A stretch of 64,000 bases of DNA, taken from Calocera cornea HHB12733 (taxonomy: Eukaryota > Basidiomycota > Dacrymycetes > Dacrymycetales > Dacrymycetaceae). Positions within the stretch are counted from its first letter, which is position 1. Each line of letters begins with the position of its first letter. Made by a program: the position numbers and the translations under genes. The stretch spans positions 62,001 through 126,000 of the forward strand of contig KV423917.1 of the NCBI GenBank assembly GCA_001632435.1. Direction: 5' to 3'. The notes beneath the pieces were generated by a model, which was given only the letters and a program-made list of their open reading frames with translations, did no database searches and was not told the origin of the DNA. This document shows positions 23,497-35,300 of this stretch, piece after piece.

Positions 23497-24644
23497 ATGC
23501 CCGGCCCCGACTTCGACACGGCCTCCTTCGGCCTCCTGCGTGACCAGGTCGTGGTCATCACCGGCGCGTCGCAGGGCATCGGCAAAGGGATCGCCCTCGG
23601 GTGCGCGCGGCAGGGCGCGCATGTTGTCCTGCACCATCTGGGCAGCGAGCAGACGACGAGGGACGCGGAGGACCTGGCCAGAGAGATCGGCGCAATCGAC
23701 CCCACGCGGAAGACGGTGCTTGTCGGCGGGGATATCAGCAACCCGGCCACTGCGTCTCGGGTGAGCCCTGCACCCTTCATGGCATTCCGGGCCTGAACGC
23801 ATCTCGATAGATTGTACAAGAGGCGGTCAACGTCCTCGGTCGGATAGACTGCCTGGTGTCGAATGCGGGTGCGCCTCTCCCTTCTGCAAGGCCCTCCCAG
23901 GCTGACCCGGCCGGCCGGCTCGGCGCAGGCATCTGCCCGTTCTACGCGTTCCTCGACATACCCCACGACGTCTGGAACCTCACCCGGAGCGTCAACCTCG
24001 ACGGGGCATTCTACGTTGTGCAAGGTGCGCGTCATTCTGGCACAACACTGCGCTCGGCCTTGGCTGACTGGAGGGATTGCACCAGCTTGCGCGCGTCAGA
24101 TGAAGGAGCAGACACCCCAGGGAGGATCCATCGTCGCCGTGTCGTCCATATCCGCACTAGTAGGGGGCGGCCAGCAAGCGTGCGTAGACAGAGCTCTCTA
24201 CGACGGTTCACCGCGCCCTACTCACAGTGAGCCGCAGCCACTATACACCCACCAAGGCCGGGGTGAAGAGCCTCATGGAGAGCTGCGCGATCTCCCTCGC
24301 GCCGTACAACATCCGCTGTGCGTGCATCCCTCCCTCCGCCGTACCCTACGCACCGCTCAACCGAGGCCCGCAGGCAACTCGGTCCTCCCAGGGACGATCG
24401 AAACGCCGATCAATGCGGAGGACCTGGCGCGCCCAGAGAAGCGGCAGTACATGGAGGGCCGGATCCCGCTCGGCCGCCTGGGTCGGCCGGAGGATATGGC
24501 CGGCCCGACAATCTTCTTGCTGTCTACCATGTCAAAATATGGTGCGCCCTTGTTTCGCCGTGGGCTGCGCATGCGCTCATGCGACACGCAGTAACGGGGG
24601 CATCGGTTCTGGTCGATGGAGGGGCGTTTGTAAACTTGCAATAA
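23497..24644 (+). CDS. Short-chain dehydrogenase, L-rhamnose-1-dehydrogenase-like
   Basis: Exons are 23497-23760, 23811-23868, 23929-24024, 24086-24179, 24238-24317, 24374-24541 and 24592-24644, giving 270 residues in closed phase. The classical SDR features are present: TGASQGIG (22-29), SNAG, a SSISALVGGG Ser and catalytic YTPTK (Tyr about 173, Lys about 177). The C-terminal part, with LPGTIETPINAEDL, EKRQYMEGRIPLGR and VDGGAFVNLQ, is the pattern of fungal L-rhamnose-1-dehydrogenases, which make L-rhamnono-gamma-lactone from L-rhamnose with NAD(P)+ in the cytosol. Glucose 1-dehydrogenase-like SDRs are the alternative. The divergent Zn2Cys6 neighbour supports a catabolic role. Confidence 0.85.
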
Positions 24645-25095
24645 TCGAAGTGAGCGTGGGCCACCATGCGACAGTCCACACCCTGGCTTTCAACTCGCAT
24701 AACTAGAGGTCGTAACACGCCGTTGGCCACATCCCGCGCATGCATGGATATGTGGCTTGCGCCGCCGCGTAATGATGGTGTCGGGTAATCTGAATAGAGA
24801 ATAGGCCCCAGGCATCTGCGTTTATACTCCTGTCAGCGCACGCGCATCTGCATGTCAGATGGCATCCAGCACCCGTCGCGCGTTGCCTGGATTTACTGTG
24901 ACACGAACACGCTTTCATTTCGTAACAAGGATCATGCATAGATTGTGAGATGCGGGGGATATGCCATGCGAGGGAATTTGGTGATAGTCGTACATAAACC
25001 CACAGTCAAGAGCCGCATGGCACATCTCATCGTACACCGATAGACAGAGGAGAGAAGGAAGAGAGTTCGTAATACATCTGAAGAGCCATTCGCCC
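24645..25095. other. Convergent 3' region of the SDR and Spo12 genes
   Basis: About 450 bp lie between two convergent stops. I see short frames only and no motif, repeat or RNA gene. Confidence 0.55.
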
Positions 25096-25601
25096 TCAGA
25101 AGTCGATTTCGCGCTTGTCGCTGCCGTCCAGCGTGAGCTGGGCAGTCGCCTCGCCCTCGGACATCTCCACTGTGGGAGATTGGGCGATCATGCTGAACTT
25201 GTTGGCGAGATCGGTAGGCTTGCCCCTATACGCGCGTCAGCAACAAGACAGCGGCACACCGAGACATGTGCGTACTTTCCAAAGTGCTTCTTCTTGACCT
25301 GGGACAACTTGGCCGACACCGGCGTCATGAAGTTGTCGGTGGGCGAGATCATTTTAGGGTTGCTAGACACGGATTAGCTGCGGGCCCCTATGACCGAGAT
25401 GAAGGTCGCGCACTTGTGCTTTGCCATCCTGTTTGCCAGCAGAGCCTTCTGACCAAGAGAGACTTGCTCCGCCTGGTTGTCGACGTTGTTGGTGACGTTC
25501 GACAGCGGCTCCTTGCGGGGCTGGAGTGCAGCCTGCTCAGGATGGTGGAGAGGCTCGACGTGGGGGGAAGGCGTAGCCGAAGGAGTACAAGAGGCAGACA
25601 T
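25096..25601 (-). CDS. Spo12-family cell-cycle protein
   Basis: Exons are 25601-25414, 25362-25276 and 25225-25096, giving 134 residues in closed phase. The family core is clear: an upstream ALLANRMAKHN helix, then SPTDNFMTPVSAKLSQVKKK and HFGKGKPTDLA. Spo12 proteins act in mitotic exit through the Cdc14 early-release pathway in the nucleolus in yeast. The Ser/Thr-Pro residues in the core are the expected phosphorylation sites. The N-terminus is Pro/Ser-rich and the C-terminus acidic. The start MSASCTPS was chosen because the upstream in-frame ATG adds only ten residues without conservation. Confidence 0.82.
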
Positions 25602-26812
25602 GGTTGGTATGTTGAGAGTCGATTGAAGCAAAGGGGCAGCGTAGGTGCGGATTTTGTACGAAAGGTGGTGGCTGAGAGAGAGGAATGGACGGCCATCAGG
25701 GACGCGTCTGGCTCAGGTCACCAAGGGGTGCGTCGATGTTGGATGCACGTGCGCGGAAGTAAATTATCACGTGGTGGCGGCACAGCTCCCGCAAATTTCG
25801 GCGCATATCGTTTGTCCAACAATCCTGAAAATTCCTGGTTACACCAACCGGTCAGCGCATGGAACGCGCCAAATTGTATTCCCTGACTCAGTCACGGGCG
25901 GACCTTTACCTCACCGACCAACGGTCTCATGATATCCCCGATAACGAAGAGCCGGAACAGGTCGGAACACACACACCGCGAAGCGAATCACCGACGCTAG
26001 TTTGAATTCTCGATAGCTCTTACTCCCAGAAGAGTCCTGAGAATGTCTTTTGCTTCTATCGCTATGTATGGGGGCTGTGCCCTTTGGTTTTCTCTTCACC
26101 ATGTCTCTGGGCGAGAGACACAGACTCGTATGTCTTTCAAACGCGGCAAAGGGTGCCCTTATAGGGGTTTCCTCAGGAACCCATGCCCTGCCCGCCGAAT
26201 TCGTAAACGACGGTTAACCCTGTGTGTCCCCTTGACAGACCCGTCTGTATCCAATATGCTAGTGGCCTTACTGGGACTATCCTAGGGCGTGGAAGCGACC
26301 TGATGTTGACAGAAGGCCCAGAGCAAATCAACTGTGTGATTCGTCAAAGGACGGTTCCGACGGTGGTGCAAATGAGGCTATCCATAACAGCTTCGGTCAG
26401 CGACATTGCAAGCGGCAGTTCCAATGAGGGCTACAAGACCAACCGTCGTCGTCGAGAACGGTGCCAATTGCAGTTCAACTGACTCAGTCATTAGCGGTGC
26501 CAGCGACTTTGTTGACCCCTAAGGGACACACTGTACCAGTCATTTGGACACCGGGAAAGCTTTGCGCGCCTTCGAGGGGATCGACGCCTTATCCCCTCTG
26601 GGGCCCCGCAGGATAGTGCAGAACAGACTGTCATAATCCAGCAACTAGACGATGACACTAGCACTATATGTACAGCATCATGTCATAGATAGCCGTGCGA
26701 AATCATCAAACGCGTAGCATTGAATGGGAAGCCACTTCGAATGCTTTCAATCGTATCTCCTTATACTATCGGTACAGAAACCAAGGTTCTTACACATCGC
26801 CCACGCGAAGAA
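25602..26812. other. Gene-free, AT-richer interval
   Basis: This 1.2-kb stretch is less GC-rich than its neighbours and shows no gene with splice continuity. The word TGACTCAGTCA occurs twice, near 25886 and 26481; it contains the AP-1/Gcn4 core TGACTCA. The drop in GC could mark an old transposon relic, but I see no inverted or terminal repeats. Confidence 0.5.
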
Positions 26813-29012
26813 CTAGAAAGTCAGGGTGAGTAACGCAGGGGTACGCGTCAAAATAAGACACTGACTTTCGGCGTGACCGTCCTTGAGCACGGCAACCTCT
26901 GCCTGATAGCGACGGGATGCAAACGGTGGGTATTTCCTGAGAAGATCTGTCTCAGGAACCAGGTGCACATATCATTCAGGCCACTCACTGGTTGTAGATC
27001 TCGTCCAGCTCCTCCAGGGTACGTCCCTGGGTCTCCACACCACAGAGGGCCCAGATAACCGATTCAATGACGTCCCAGCCAACAAACACGTAGGTGTAGT
27101 TGTTCTTGATGTTCTGCAGCGCGATGGGACCAGCATAGGTGTTGATGAAGTTGATCAGATTGACCAAGACACCGGACAGGGCGAGGCCCTTGGCACGAGC
27201 GGTGTTCTCCAGGTTCTCGGTCGGGTACACACCTTGCAGCGGAGTGTAGGCAAAGGTGTAAACGAAACCGAAGAGGAAGTATGCGGCAAGGCCGAGCTGA
27301 GCGATGCGGAGCGGAGGGTTGATGGCAATGCCGTTAGCGTCGACGGGAGTGTTGGCCCACACGGTGTTGCAGCCGGCGTTGATACCGAGCAAGATGGCGC
27401 AAACAAAGGTGCCGATCGCCAGAGTCTTAACACGGGGCAGCTTGTCGGTGAAGGAGGCTAGTTTGGTGGTGTCAGATACAACGTCACGCAAGATACTAAA
27501 GAACTCACCGGCGGTAAGACCGACAACAGCGGAACCACACGAACCGGCCAGGTTCAAGCCGAGCTGAATAGCAGGGGATGTGTATCCAAGATTAGCGTAG
27601 ATGACATTGTTGAAGTACCCGAGGCCGCTATGGGGCAAGGGCAGATTAGCCTAAGCACCGAGGGGTAACAAACATGCTCTCACTTTCCAGAGAACTGTCC
27701 GAAGACAGAGATCATCATCACCATGAGGAACCGGTAGCGAGCGTTGTTGGTCATGAAGAGCGCCTAGTGATCTGATCAGATCTGAACTTATGTTGCCAGT
27801 GCAGGACGCTTACTCTGTAGTCCCACCAGCGCTTGTCAGAGGCATCGAACGCGATGTTCTCTTGGAACTCGCGCCATTCCAAGCCGACGATCTCCGAGTT
27901 GGTGTCGTTGTTGCCGTGATACTTGACGAGGAATGCGCGAGCCTCCTCCTCACGTCGGTTTTGCATCAGCCAGCGGGGGGACTCAGGGATGAAGAACACG
28001 CCGACAAGCACGAAGAGAGAAGGAACGCCCTGGAAGATCATGGGGATGCGCCACGACCAATCGCTGTTGATGTAGAGGCATCCAAAAGCTAACCACACGT
28101 CAATACGCCGATCCTTTGCCAAAGATGAAACTGCGTACTGATAGCGGCGGCGGGGATGGAACCTCCGAACCAACCACAGTTATATGTGCCGACCATCTTG
28201 CCGCGCCAGTGGGGAGGTGCAATTTCGACGCAGTACGCGGGAGCGGCGACAGTCATGATGGAGATACCCCACCCAAGGACGAACCGGCTAGAAGAACGGT
28301 GAGCGTGAGCTCACATGCGTAAGTGTCAACAGAACTACTGACCCAACAACAAGCTGGTCAAGAGAGTGCGCGCTGGACGTGAGGGCCATGCCGGTGATGA
28401 TAACGACACCGCCGACAAACATGCCGACGCGACGTCCGAAGCGATCAGCGATGGGGCCAGCCGAGAAGGCACCAATCATGGAACCGACACTGGGTTATGT
28501 CAGGGGAAGTTCACTGAAAATCAGGCCGTACAACTTACGTGTACATCGAGAACACAAGTGATACTTTGTTGCCGACAGTGCCAGTCTGGAAGTAGCTTTG
28601 GTAGAACTGTAGACGTTGCAACATGAGCAGGTGGAAACGAGTCTCTAAACAATTGACTAACCGGCATAGGGCTGAGACCGCTGAAAAGGGAACCGTCGTA
28701 GCCATTGGCACAAGCGCACAAGCTGGGAGATGCTGTGATGAGTGTCTATGCGACTGCCGCTTTGCCGACTCGAACTCACAAAGAAACGAAGCAAGCGAAG
28801 TACAGGTGAATTGACTCCTTGGACCACTGCTTGATGGGAGAGTTGCGGACCGCGGTGGCAAAAGCGGCATTGCGGACTTTCATCCTCTCGGTGGCGGTCA
28901 GCTCAACGGGGGTGGAAGGTGACTGCTGGCCGTCGAGCGACTTCTCCGTCTCGTCAGCATCGAGCTTGTGCTCGTCGTAGAACACCCTCTCGGTGTTGTC
29001 GGAGGTCGCCAT
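26813..29012 (-). CDS. MFS sugar transporter (lactose permease/hexose transporter group)
   Basis: Exons are 29012-28780, 28722-28662, 28606-28539, 28489-28343, 28287-28139, 28088-27814, 27763-27684, 27627-27509, 27457-26989 and 26936-26813, giving 574 residues in closed phase. Sugar-porter motifs are intact: NGYDGSLFSGL in helix 1, PIADRFGRR, PESPRWLMQ and GVETQGRTLEELDEIYNQK after helix 12. The hydrophilic N-terminus is about 70 residues. The family imports hexoses, disaccharides or cellobiose/lactose by proton symport; the substrate cannot be read from sequence. Its position near the rhamnose dehydrogenase makes rhamnose one candidate. The last exon is short and could instead splice at 26816-26860 with a different tail. 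Confidence 0.9.
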
Positions 29013-30837
29013 CGCTGTAACTGAGCGTGCAGGGGAACAGGACCTGTACGAGTAGACTGCCGCGGGGGGGAGATTGCGGGACCGACGTGATTTGGTAGCG
29101 ATTGTGCCTGTTGGTTTTATAGACCGCGAAAGGGCGGGTGGGCTGGAGGAGAAAGTTCGGAAAGATGTATTGCAGGCACCACAGGAAGCGCGCCACAGTA
29201 CGGAACTCAAGCCAATTGGCTGGTTTGTGCTGGGCCGGTGATTTGATTGTGTTTAGCCATTTGCGGTGATTCCATGCGATAAAGCGCTGCTAAGCCCAGT
29301 CGGAAACGGCAAGGAAGAATGCCTGGGAAGGGGCGGGAGAGAACCGCACATATGGCGCATCAGGGTCATTCAGTCGCGCGCGGGGCCCCAGGCGAGGGGT
29401 GCCGAAATGTGTGGAGACCCCGCGGAGATTTCTCGGTTAGGGCTTCTGGGTGTCTATCCTGTCCATCTTATCCCCTTCATCCGCCGCTGATACCTGTCAA
29501 AAACGTGCGGACAAGCCCCGTTTCAATGGCCCTGACAGGAATGTGGGGTATTCACCGACGATGCCCCGGCTAAACTTTCGCTGGGCTCCTGGGCGTCATA
29601 GCCGTCATTTACGCTCGTCCGCACAACGCGGGTCGCGCGCGTCCGGCTACCTCCAGCCCTATCACACTTTCCCCCAACCGCAAAACCTCGGAATATCCTG
29701 TCCGCCGGCATGTCAAGGCACCAAGCACAGATCTTCAACGGGTCGACGGGGACGCCCAGCTGCAAGATCCGTTCCATTTGCACCAAGAACAGGAATTCCG
29801 TATCTCCTGACCGAGTTTGGCGTCATCCGTTTGCAAAAGGTCGGAGAGGGGCGGTCCGGGGCGGCGGACGCGGGGAAGGCTCACGACTCTTCTGCGCGAT
29901 TTCAGGCAACCATGTGACATGGAAGCAATGATCGAAGACAAGACACGCGCGCACTTCGTCTTCTTCTCCGAAGACCCCAGCCGGCGTCACCGAATTGGGC
30001 CGCACTCAACAAGCTGCAACGCCAATCGGACGCCGCACCGCTCCGCTAACCGTAACTTATTCTATTTTCAATCCTTTACCATCAATTCGATCGTGACCGA
30101 ATACAGCTAGCTAGGAGTGTTTGCATCCCAACGGCAGCGGTGTCGAACCGTTGCGCAGCGTCATTTCCCGGCAAGCGGTTTTGCCGGAATTCAGCCATCT
30201 ACTGATGAACAGCCATGACCGCATACGCACAAGGCACAGATCCACTCGGCGCGAGCAGCCGAAGAGTGCCTGAGAATGGCATGGGAAATGGACCATTCAA
30301 CCTCCACGAAAATTGCTCGGGAGCGGTCGGAATAGATCACCCTAGCTCGGCTCCTATGGACACACGGCAGAACCTCGGGTCACAACAAGGCACATATTAG
30401 AGACGACATCGCTCGGGTGGATACGCGAAGCCCGTTCCGCACAGAACGTCGCGGCGCTTTCCCTACCTGCGGCGCCAAGGAGGGGTTTCTCCGACATAAA
30501 GCAATTATGCCAAGACGATCCCAATTCTCATGCTCGTCGTGTCCCTTCGCCTCGTTGGGGGGCGATAACATTGTGAACGAGTCCGAGATCTCCCCGCCGC
30601 CCTTCTCGTTGAGTTTGTGAGTGATCAACCACGGCGAAACAACAGGTCACAAACAGATCTGCGGCGAATCTCTGACGTCGACCCGCGAAATTGCAGCACA
30701 GAAATCGTCAAGAAAGCCATGTTCATGCGGTTTTCAGGATGCTCCACATGGTCTTCGTACGCAGAACCGAGCCGGGCGACCTTGCGCAGATGTTTCGTGA
30801 ATCGCTGGGCCTTTGCGTATATAGCGCACAGGCCTGG
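29013..30837. other. Gene-free interval upstream of the sugar transporter
   Basis: Between the transporter start and the third 18-bp array I see only overlapping short frames on both strands, none with motifs. Part of it must hold the transporter promoter. No RNA gene or inverted-repeat element was found. Confidence 0.5.
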
Positions 30838-31195
30838 GCGGAAGCAGAGAGGGAAAGTTCACTATGAGCAACGGAGGGAGAGTTGCAGCGGAGGCAGAAC
30901 CTCCGTAGTGGTGGAGGTATGACGGAGGTAAAGAAGCAGCGGAAGCTGAACCAAAGCGGAATTGAATACCCACGGAGACAAAAATTAGCGGAGGCAAAAT
31001 CTCCGACGGTAGCAAAAGTTTTAGCGGAGACAGATTCAGTGGCGGAGGCAAGCCAGGCAGAGAAGGGAATTCGGAAGTAAAACAGAAGCGGATGGAAAAT
31101 CCTGAGCGGAAGCACATTATCAGGCGGAAGCAAGCTACTCACCTGAGGCACGCCCCTCGGAGGAAGCAAAGCGTTCAGCGACCAAAGAGCGGAGG
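30838..31195 (+). repeat. Degenerate 18-bp array, block 3
   Basis: Units such as GCGGAGGCAAAATCTCCG, ACGGTAGCAAAAGTTTTA, GCGGAGACAGATTCAGTG and GCGGAGGCAAGCCAGGCA lie at 18-bp spacing, with a few indels. The right edge is followed by a G-run (31201-31221). The orientation is the same as in the other arrays. Confidence 0.8.
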
Positions 31196-31694
31196 TAAAT
31201 GGGTGGGGGGGTGGGGGGGGGCACTGTTCCTTGTCCACGACTCTGATCCTGCGGCAGAGAACGGATTCGGCGAGGACGAGGGCTCAGGGCAGAACTGCTT
31301 AGTAGGCCTGCGCCGGGGACCGAGAAATCTGCCGCTTGCCACAGACAGACACACAACTATTTTGGCATGAAAGGTTCTTCAATAGGTCACTTCCTGATCA
31401 GAGAGCATATATTCCCCGTATGATGCATGGTGCCACCGAAATAAAATTGTGCCTCATATGTGTGAGCTCAAAGGTTGAGGATAGGCGGAGACAGACGAAA
31501 CTCGATGTATTGTGGTAGGTGTCAACCGAGCATGCTATGTGCAGAGTGTAGCCCGTGGTGCCGTCAAAGACAGTCTTGTGGATAGCAGCAAAAATGCCTG
31601 CAAGGTCGCGACCACCCCCCGATCGAGCGCGTTCAGAAGGGGGACGGCAAGGGTCGTGCCGCTCTAGCGCCTTCGGGGGAGCATCCCTCGCTTC

Positions 31695-31820
31695 CTTGAG
31701 GACATTGATCCATGTTCACGACGCAGCCTACCTCGCCAGGGAATGACGTTTGCGCGAGGGTGTTCGCACGGACCAGATTTTGCTTAGGCTTTTGATAGGG
31801 CCGTCCAGGGCTGCGCCAGG
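31695..31820 (+). repeat. Internal direct repeat, copy 1, in duplication arm A
   Basis: A block of about 120 bp with CTCGCCAGGGAATGACGTTT, GCGCGAGGGTGTTCGCACGG and a GATAGGGCC end. It recurs about 380 bp to the right at 32077-32200. Arm B at 54 kb keeps the same pair, so the internal repeat predates the duplication. Confidence 0.8.
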
Positions 31821-32076
31821 GATCGGCAAATTGCGCCGTTTACACGAAGTAGGCCACTTACGCATTGAGGAGTATGGCATTGCGACAAAGACGCTTTCAT
31901 TTAGGTGAATGGTAAAGTCTGGAAAGCAAATTCTCATTATACCACACATTGTACCACAACCCGTCATACTACCAACGGCGATGTAAGCAGAAAGGTGGCC
32001 CAAGGGCGAGACAGCTTCCCCGCTCAGTATCCCAGGGAACGCCGGGGATGCTTACCGGGGCTGGTAGATCACTCCC

Positions 32077-32200
32077 TCGCCCTTGAGGACAATATCCGTT
32101 GAGCCCGACGCGGGCCCACTCGCCAGGAAATGACTTTTACGCGAGGGTGTTCGCACGGACTAAAGTTTGATTAGGGCCACTCCCAGGGCAGTCCCCAACG
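32077..32200 (+). repeat. Internal direct repeat, copy 2, in duplication arm A
   Basis: The second copy has CTCGCCAGGAAATGACTTTT, CGCGAGGGTGTTCGCACGG and GATTAGGGCC. The spacing and order resemble a pair of short terminal repeats around about 260 bp, but the ends are not sharp and no target duplication was seen. Confidence 0.75.
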
Positions 32201-32399
32201 CCCGTATCATACTGCATGTTATAGAGCTACGACATCGGATAATGTGTTACAAGTTCATTATGACTGCAATAAAACGCGATGTGTGAATGGGGAATACAGG
32301 TTTGTGTGCTACACACGTTCGTGGGACGTTGTAGGGAATCCCAATATGACAGAACAGAAACGACGGCATAACTCAACCTCCCCGAATCAACGACAGCCT

Positions 32400-35300
32400 T
32401 CACTCTTTCTCCTCAAGCTCCTTCAGCATCTGCTTAAGCGCTGCGACGTGCGCTGCCATGACGGTCTTGCTCCCCTCGGCTACGGGAGGAGTACTGCGTG
32501 CAGCTGTTTTGTTCTTGCCGTGCGAAACGTACTGCGACTCGCCAATTGGAGCGCCGTCGTCCAGAGCAAGCCACTTATCCAGCTGTATACGCAGGCTACG
32601 TGCCTTGAGTCGGAAATGAGTGCGGATGATGTCCGCAAAAGGCTCCGGAGCATTCTGCAGGTTACCGATCATTGCCGTATGAACGACCATGCGGCGGACA
32701 TTTGCAGAATCTGTACACATGAATCAGTTTCACTTTGTCGAGGATGATCTTCGACCCACATTGCTCTGAGGCGGCAGTCCCACGCTGTGCCTCCCATCCC
32801 GGCTCATTCAGGTACGGCTCATCGCAGAGGATCATTGACTGGATCGATATGAGAACTTGGAGTAGAGTGGATTTGCCAGGATTCCAGCCCGGTCCCTGCC
32901 AGGTGCCAAGCAGAGAGAGGCAGACTTTCCCATCCTGTCTCAATGTCAGCGCGGTTCACGAGACAGCGACATGCGAATTACGGCGTAGAGATTGGGATTG
33001 AACCGGAACTTTCCATCGTTCGTCGTCAGGTATTTGACCTGAGGAGGACTCATGTTGTAGTTGCTGCCCAGGAAGATATCAAAGATATAGCTGACCAGAA
33101 TCAGCACAAGGCCAATGGCGCACGACGCAAAAACGAACCAGCCGTTCTCATACGGAGTCCCCTCAGGCCCGACGATCAGCGCCTTGATGACATCCACTCT
33201 TGTTTCGTCCACGCGCAGGAAGATACTCGAGTTCCAGTTGACGGGCAAATTGGTGGATAAAACAGCCAGCTGCGGTTGCATTAGTTCACCACACCATTTC
33301 GGCAGTGGGAACTCCTACCTCTTTCGCAATAGCTAGACTCCTTTTCGGCAAGTCGGTACCCACCAACCCACGTGCCTCACTGTTGAACACACTTTTGAAG
33401 CTCGGGGAATCGTTGGTACTTTCATCAACAGTGAGATCGCAGTACTGGAACTTTATGCGATTGGCCCAGTCCTCGTACGTGGTCCGGATCTCCTGGTCAG
33501 TAGCGGTCTCAGATACGCGTATGATAGCAGACGCTGGATCTTCGGACCACGAGGATGGTTCCCAGGGCGCCTTCGGCAGAGCATCTCGCAGCCGTTGCAG
33601 GAAAGCCGCGCCCTTAGTATCGGATAACGACTTGTCGATAGCTTCGGCTGTGGCCAGGATCCGGTTACAGAATACGAACAGGCGCATATCCTCTGCCTTT
33701 TCTTTCTCTTTTCCTTTCAAGGTAGGGGGTGGAAGGCCGGTGACGCCCAGCTCCTGAGCAGCAATGGACACAGCGCCCGTCTTACGTTTCTCCGCTTCCG
33801 TCATTTCCTTCTTGACTTCGGGCTTCTTCTTGGTGCTCTCCCACCCCTTCAGTGCAGCTCGAGCCTGAATGACGATGGCTTCGAGGAGTTCGCGAGGACC
33901 TGCTGAGCCTTCGTAGATGATCTTCCGCTCACGTATCCGAGTCGATCCGGGCCTTTCCGGCATGAGCGTCACCGACTGTGGCATCATGATGGGCATGCCC
34001 ATGATGGAGCCGAGTGCTTCATGATTGGAGACGGTCTAGAGATTGGTTGAGGATACATGCAAATATGACAACAAGGTCCACATGGGTAACACACCTCCAG
34101 CCACTCAAGAAGCTCAAAATAGATGACCTGCCGATCGCTCATATCTGCGAGAGAATCGTTTCGCAACAGCGCACTGCCAACTGAGTTGAATCGCCGGCGA
34201 ACGTGTACAAGGGCCGTTGGATGTGGAAGGTAGTCGGAGGTTTCTGCCTCGGGTTTGCGAGCCAGGGAGGGTAGAAAGACGCGGACTTGCGACAGCAGCA
34301 TTCCCACTTTGGTGTCTCTCACACGCTGAGCTTCGAGCGCGGCAAGAATGCCAGATTGCTGTGAACATTCAACATGGGAAGCACATTCCAAACTGACCAA
34401 GACTCACGTCCTCCTTTCCGCCGCCGTATCCTGTTCCAGTAGGGGCTCGCTTGCCCTTACCCCGGCCACCTTTGGCTACTCCAAACAGATACTCTTCCTC
34501 ACCTTCTTCATCTGTGCTTGCATTGCTTGATTCGACATTTGCAATCACTTGCGCAACGGCTGATGCACCGGCAAGCATCCTTCGCTTCTTCCTGCTCTTG
34601 CCCTCAACTTCACCCTGATCTTCGGGTTTCTCCTCCTTTGCTTCGCGTACTTGCTCCTCGAAAGTCTTCTCCACCATTGACAGTCCCATACCAAGCAGAA
34701 GTCCCTGCAGCTCAGAGCAGTGAAAAAGTGGATCAAGCGGATTGCCGTCCTTCCGCTTCGGCTTGTCGGCACGGGTGGCATTGACGAGCTCGCCGCAGGC
34801 CAAGCAGACCTGCGTCTCGCAGGACGGACATTGTTTCTGGACATGAGCGCGTAGAAACGAGACATATTGCCCGAAGTCATCCTGATACAGGCTAAGGGAT
34901 ATTGTCACACGAGATAGCGGAACCAGGAGCGCACCCAGATGGCCGTGAACATCCCCTTCTGCCTGGGCAACTTGGTGCCGCACTGGTTTGGGCAGTCCAC
35001 ATACGGCGCTTGGAGGTCGTTCCAAAGCCCGAACAACAGACCCTGTTCGTTGCCCTCAGGGCAGCCTTTCATCCATTCCCCTTGCGTCATCAGAGGAAGG
35101 GTGTGGGAGGTCGTTGGTGTGTAATGCAGTTCGACGCGCTCCGGGGTCTCCTCGACCTCGATGACCTCCTCTCGTCGGTCCTTGGAGAAGAAGATGCCAG
35201 CATACGGATCGATCTCCTCTCCAGTACGCTTCATGTCTGGATCCAAAAACTCCTCGTCGTCATCGTAGTAGTCCATCTCTGAGCTCGTATAAGCTACGCG

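Larger units (their letters stand above)
31390..32710 (+). repeat. Inverted segmental duplication, arm A
   Basis: This 1.3-kb segment is repeated in reverse at 53990-55310. It covers the last exon of the E2 gene (32400-32710) and about 1 kb downstream. Similarity is strongest in blocks around 31565-31680, 31715-31810 and 32050-32190, and detectable to about 31390 on the left. Nothing coding lies in 31390-32399. Confidence 0.85.
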
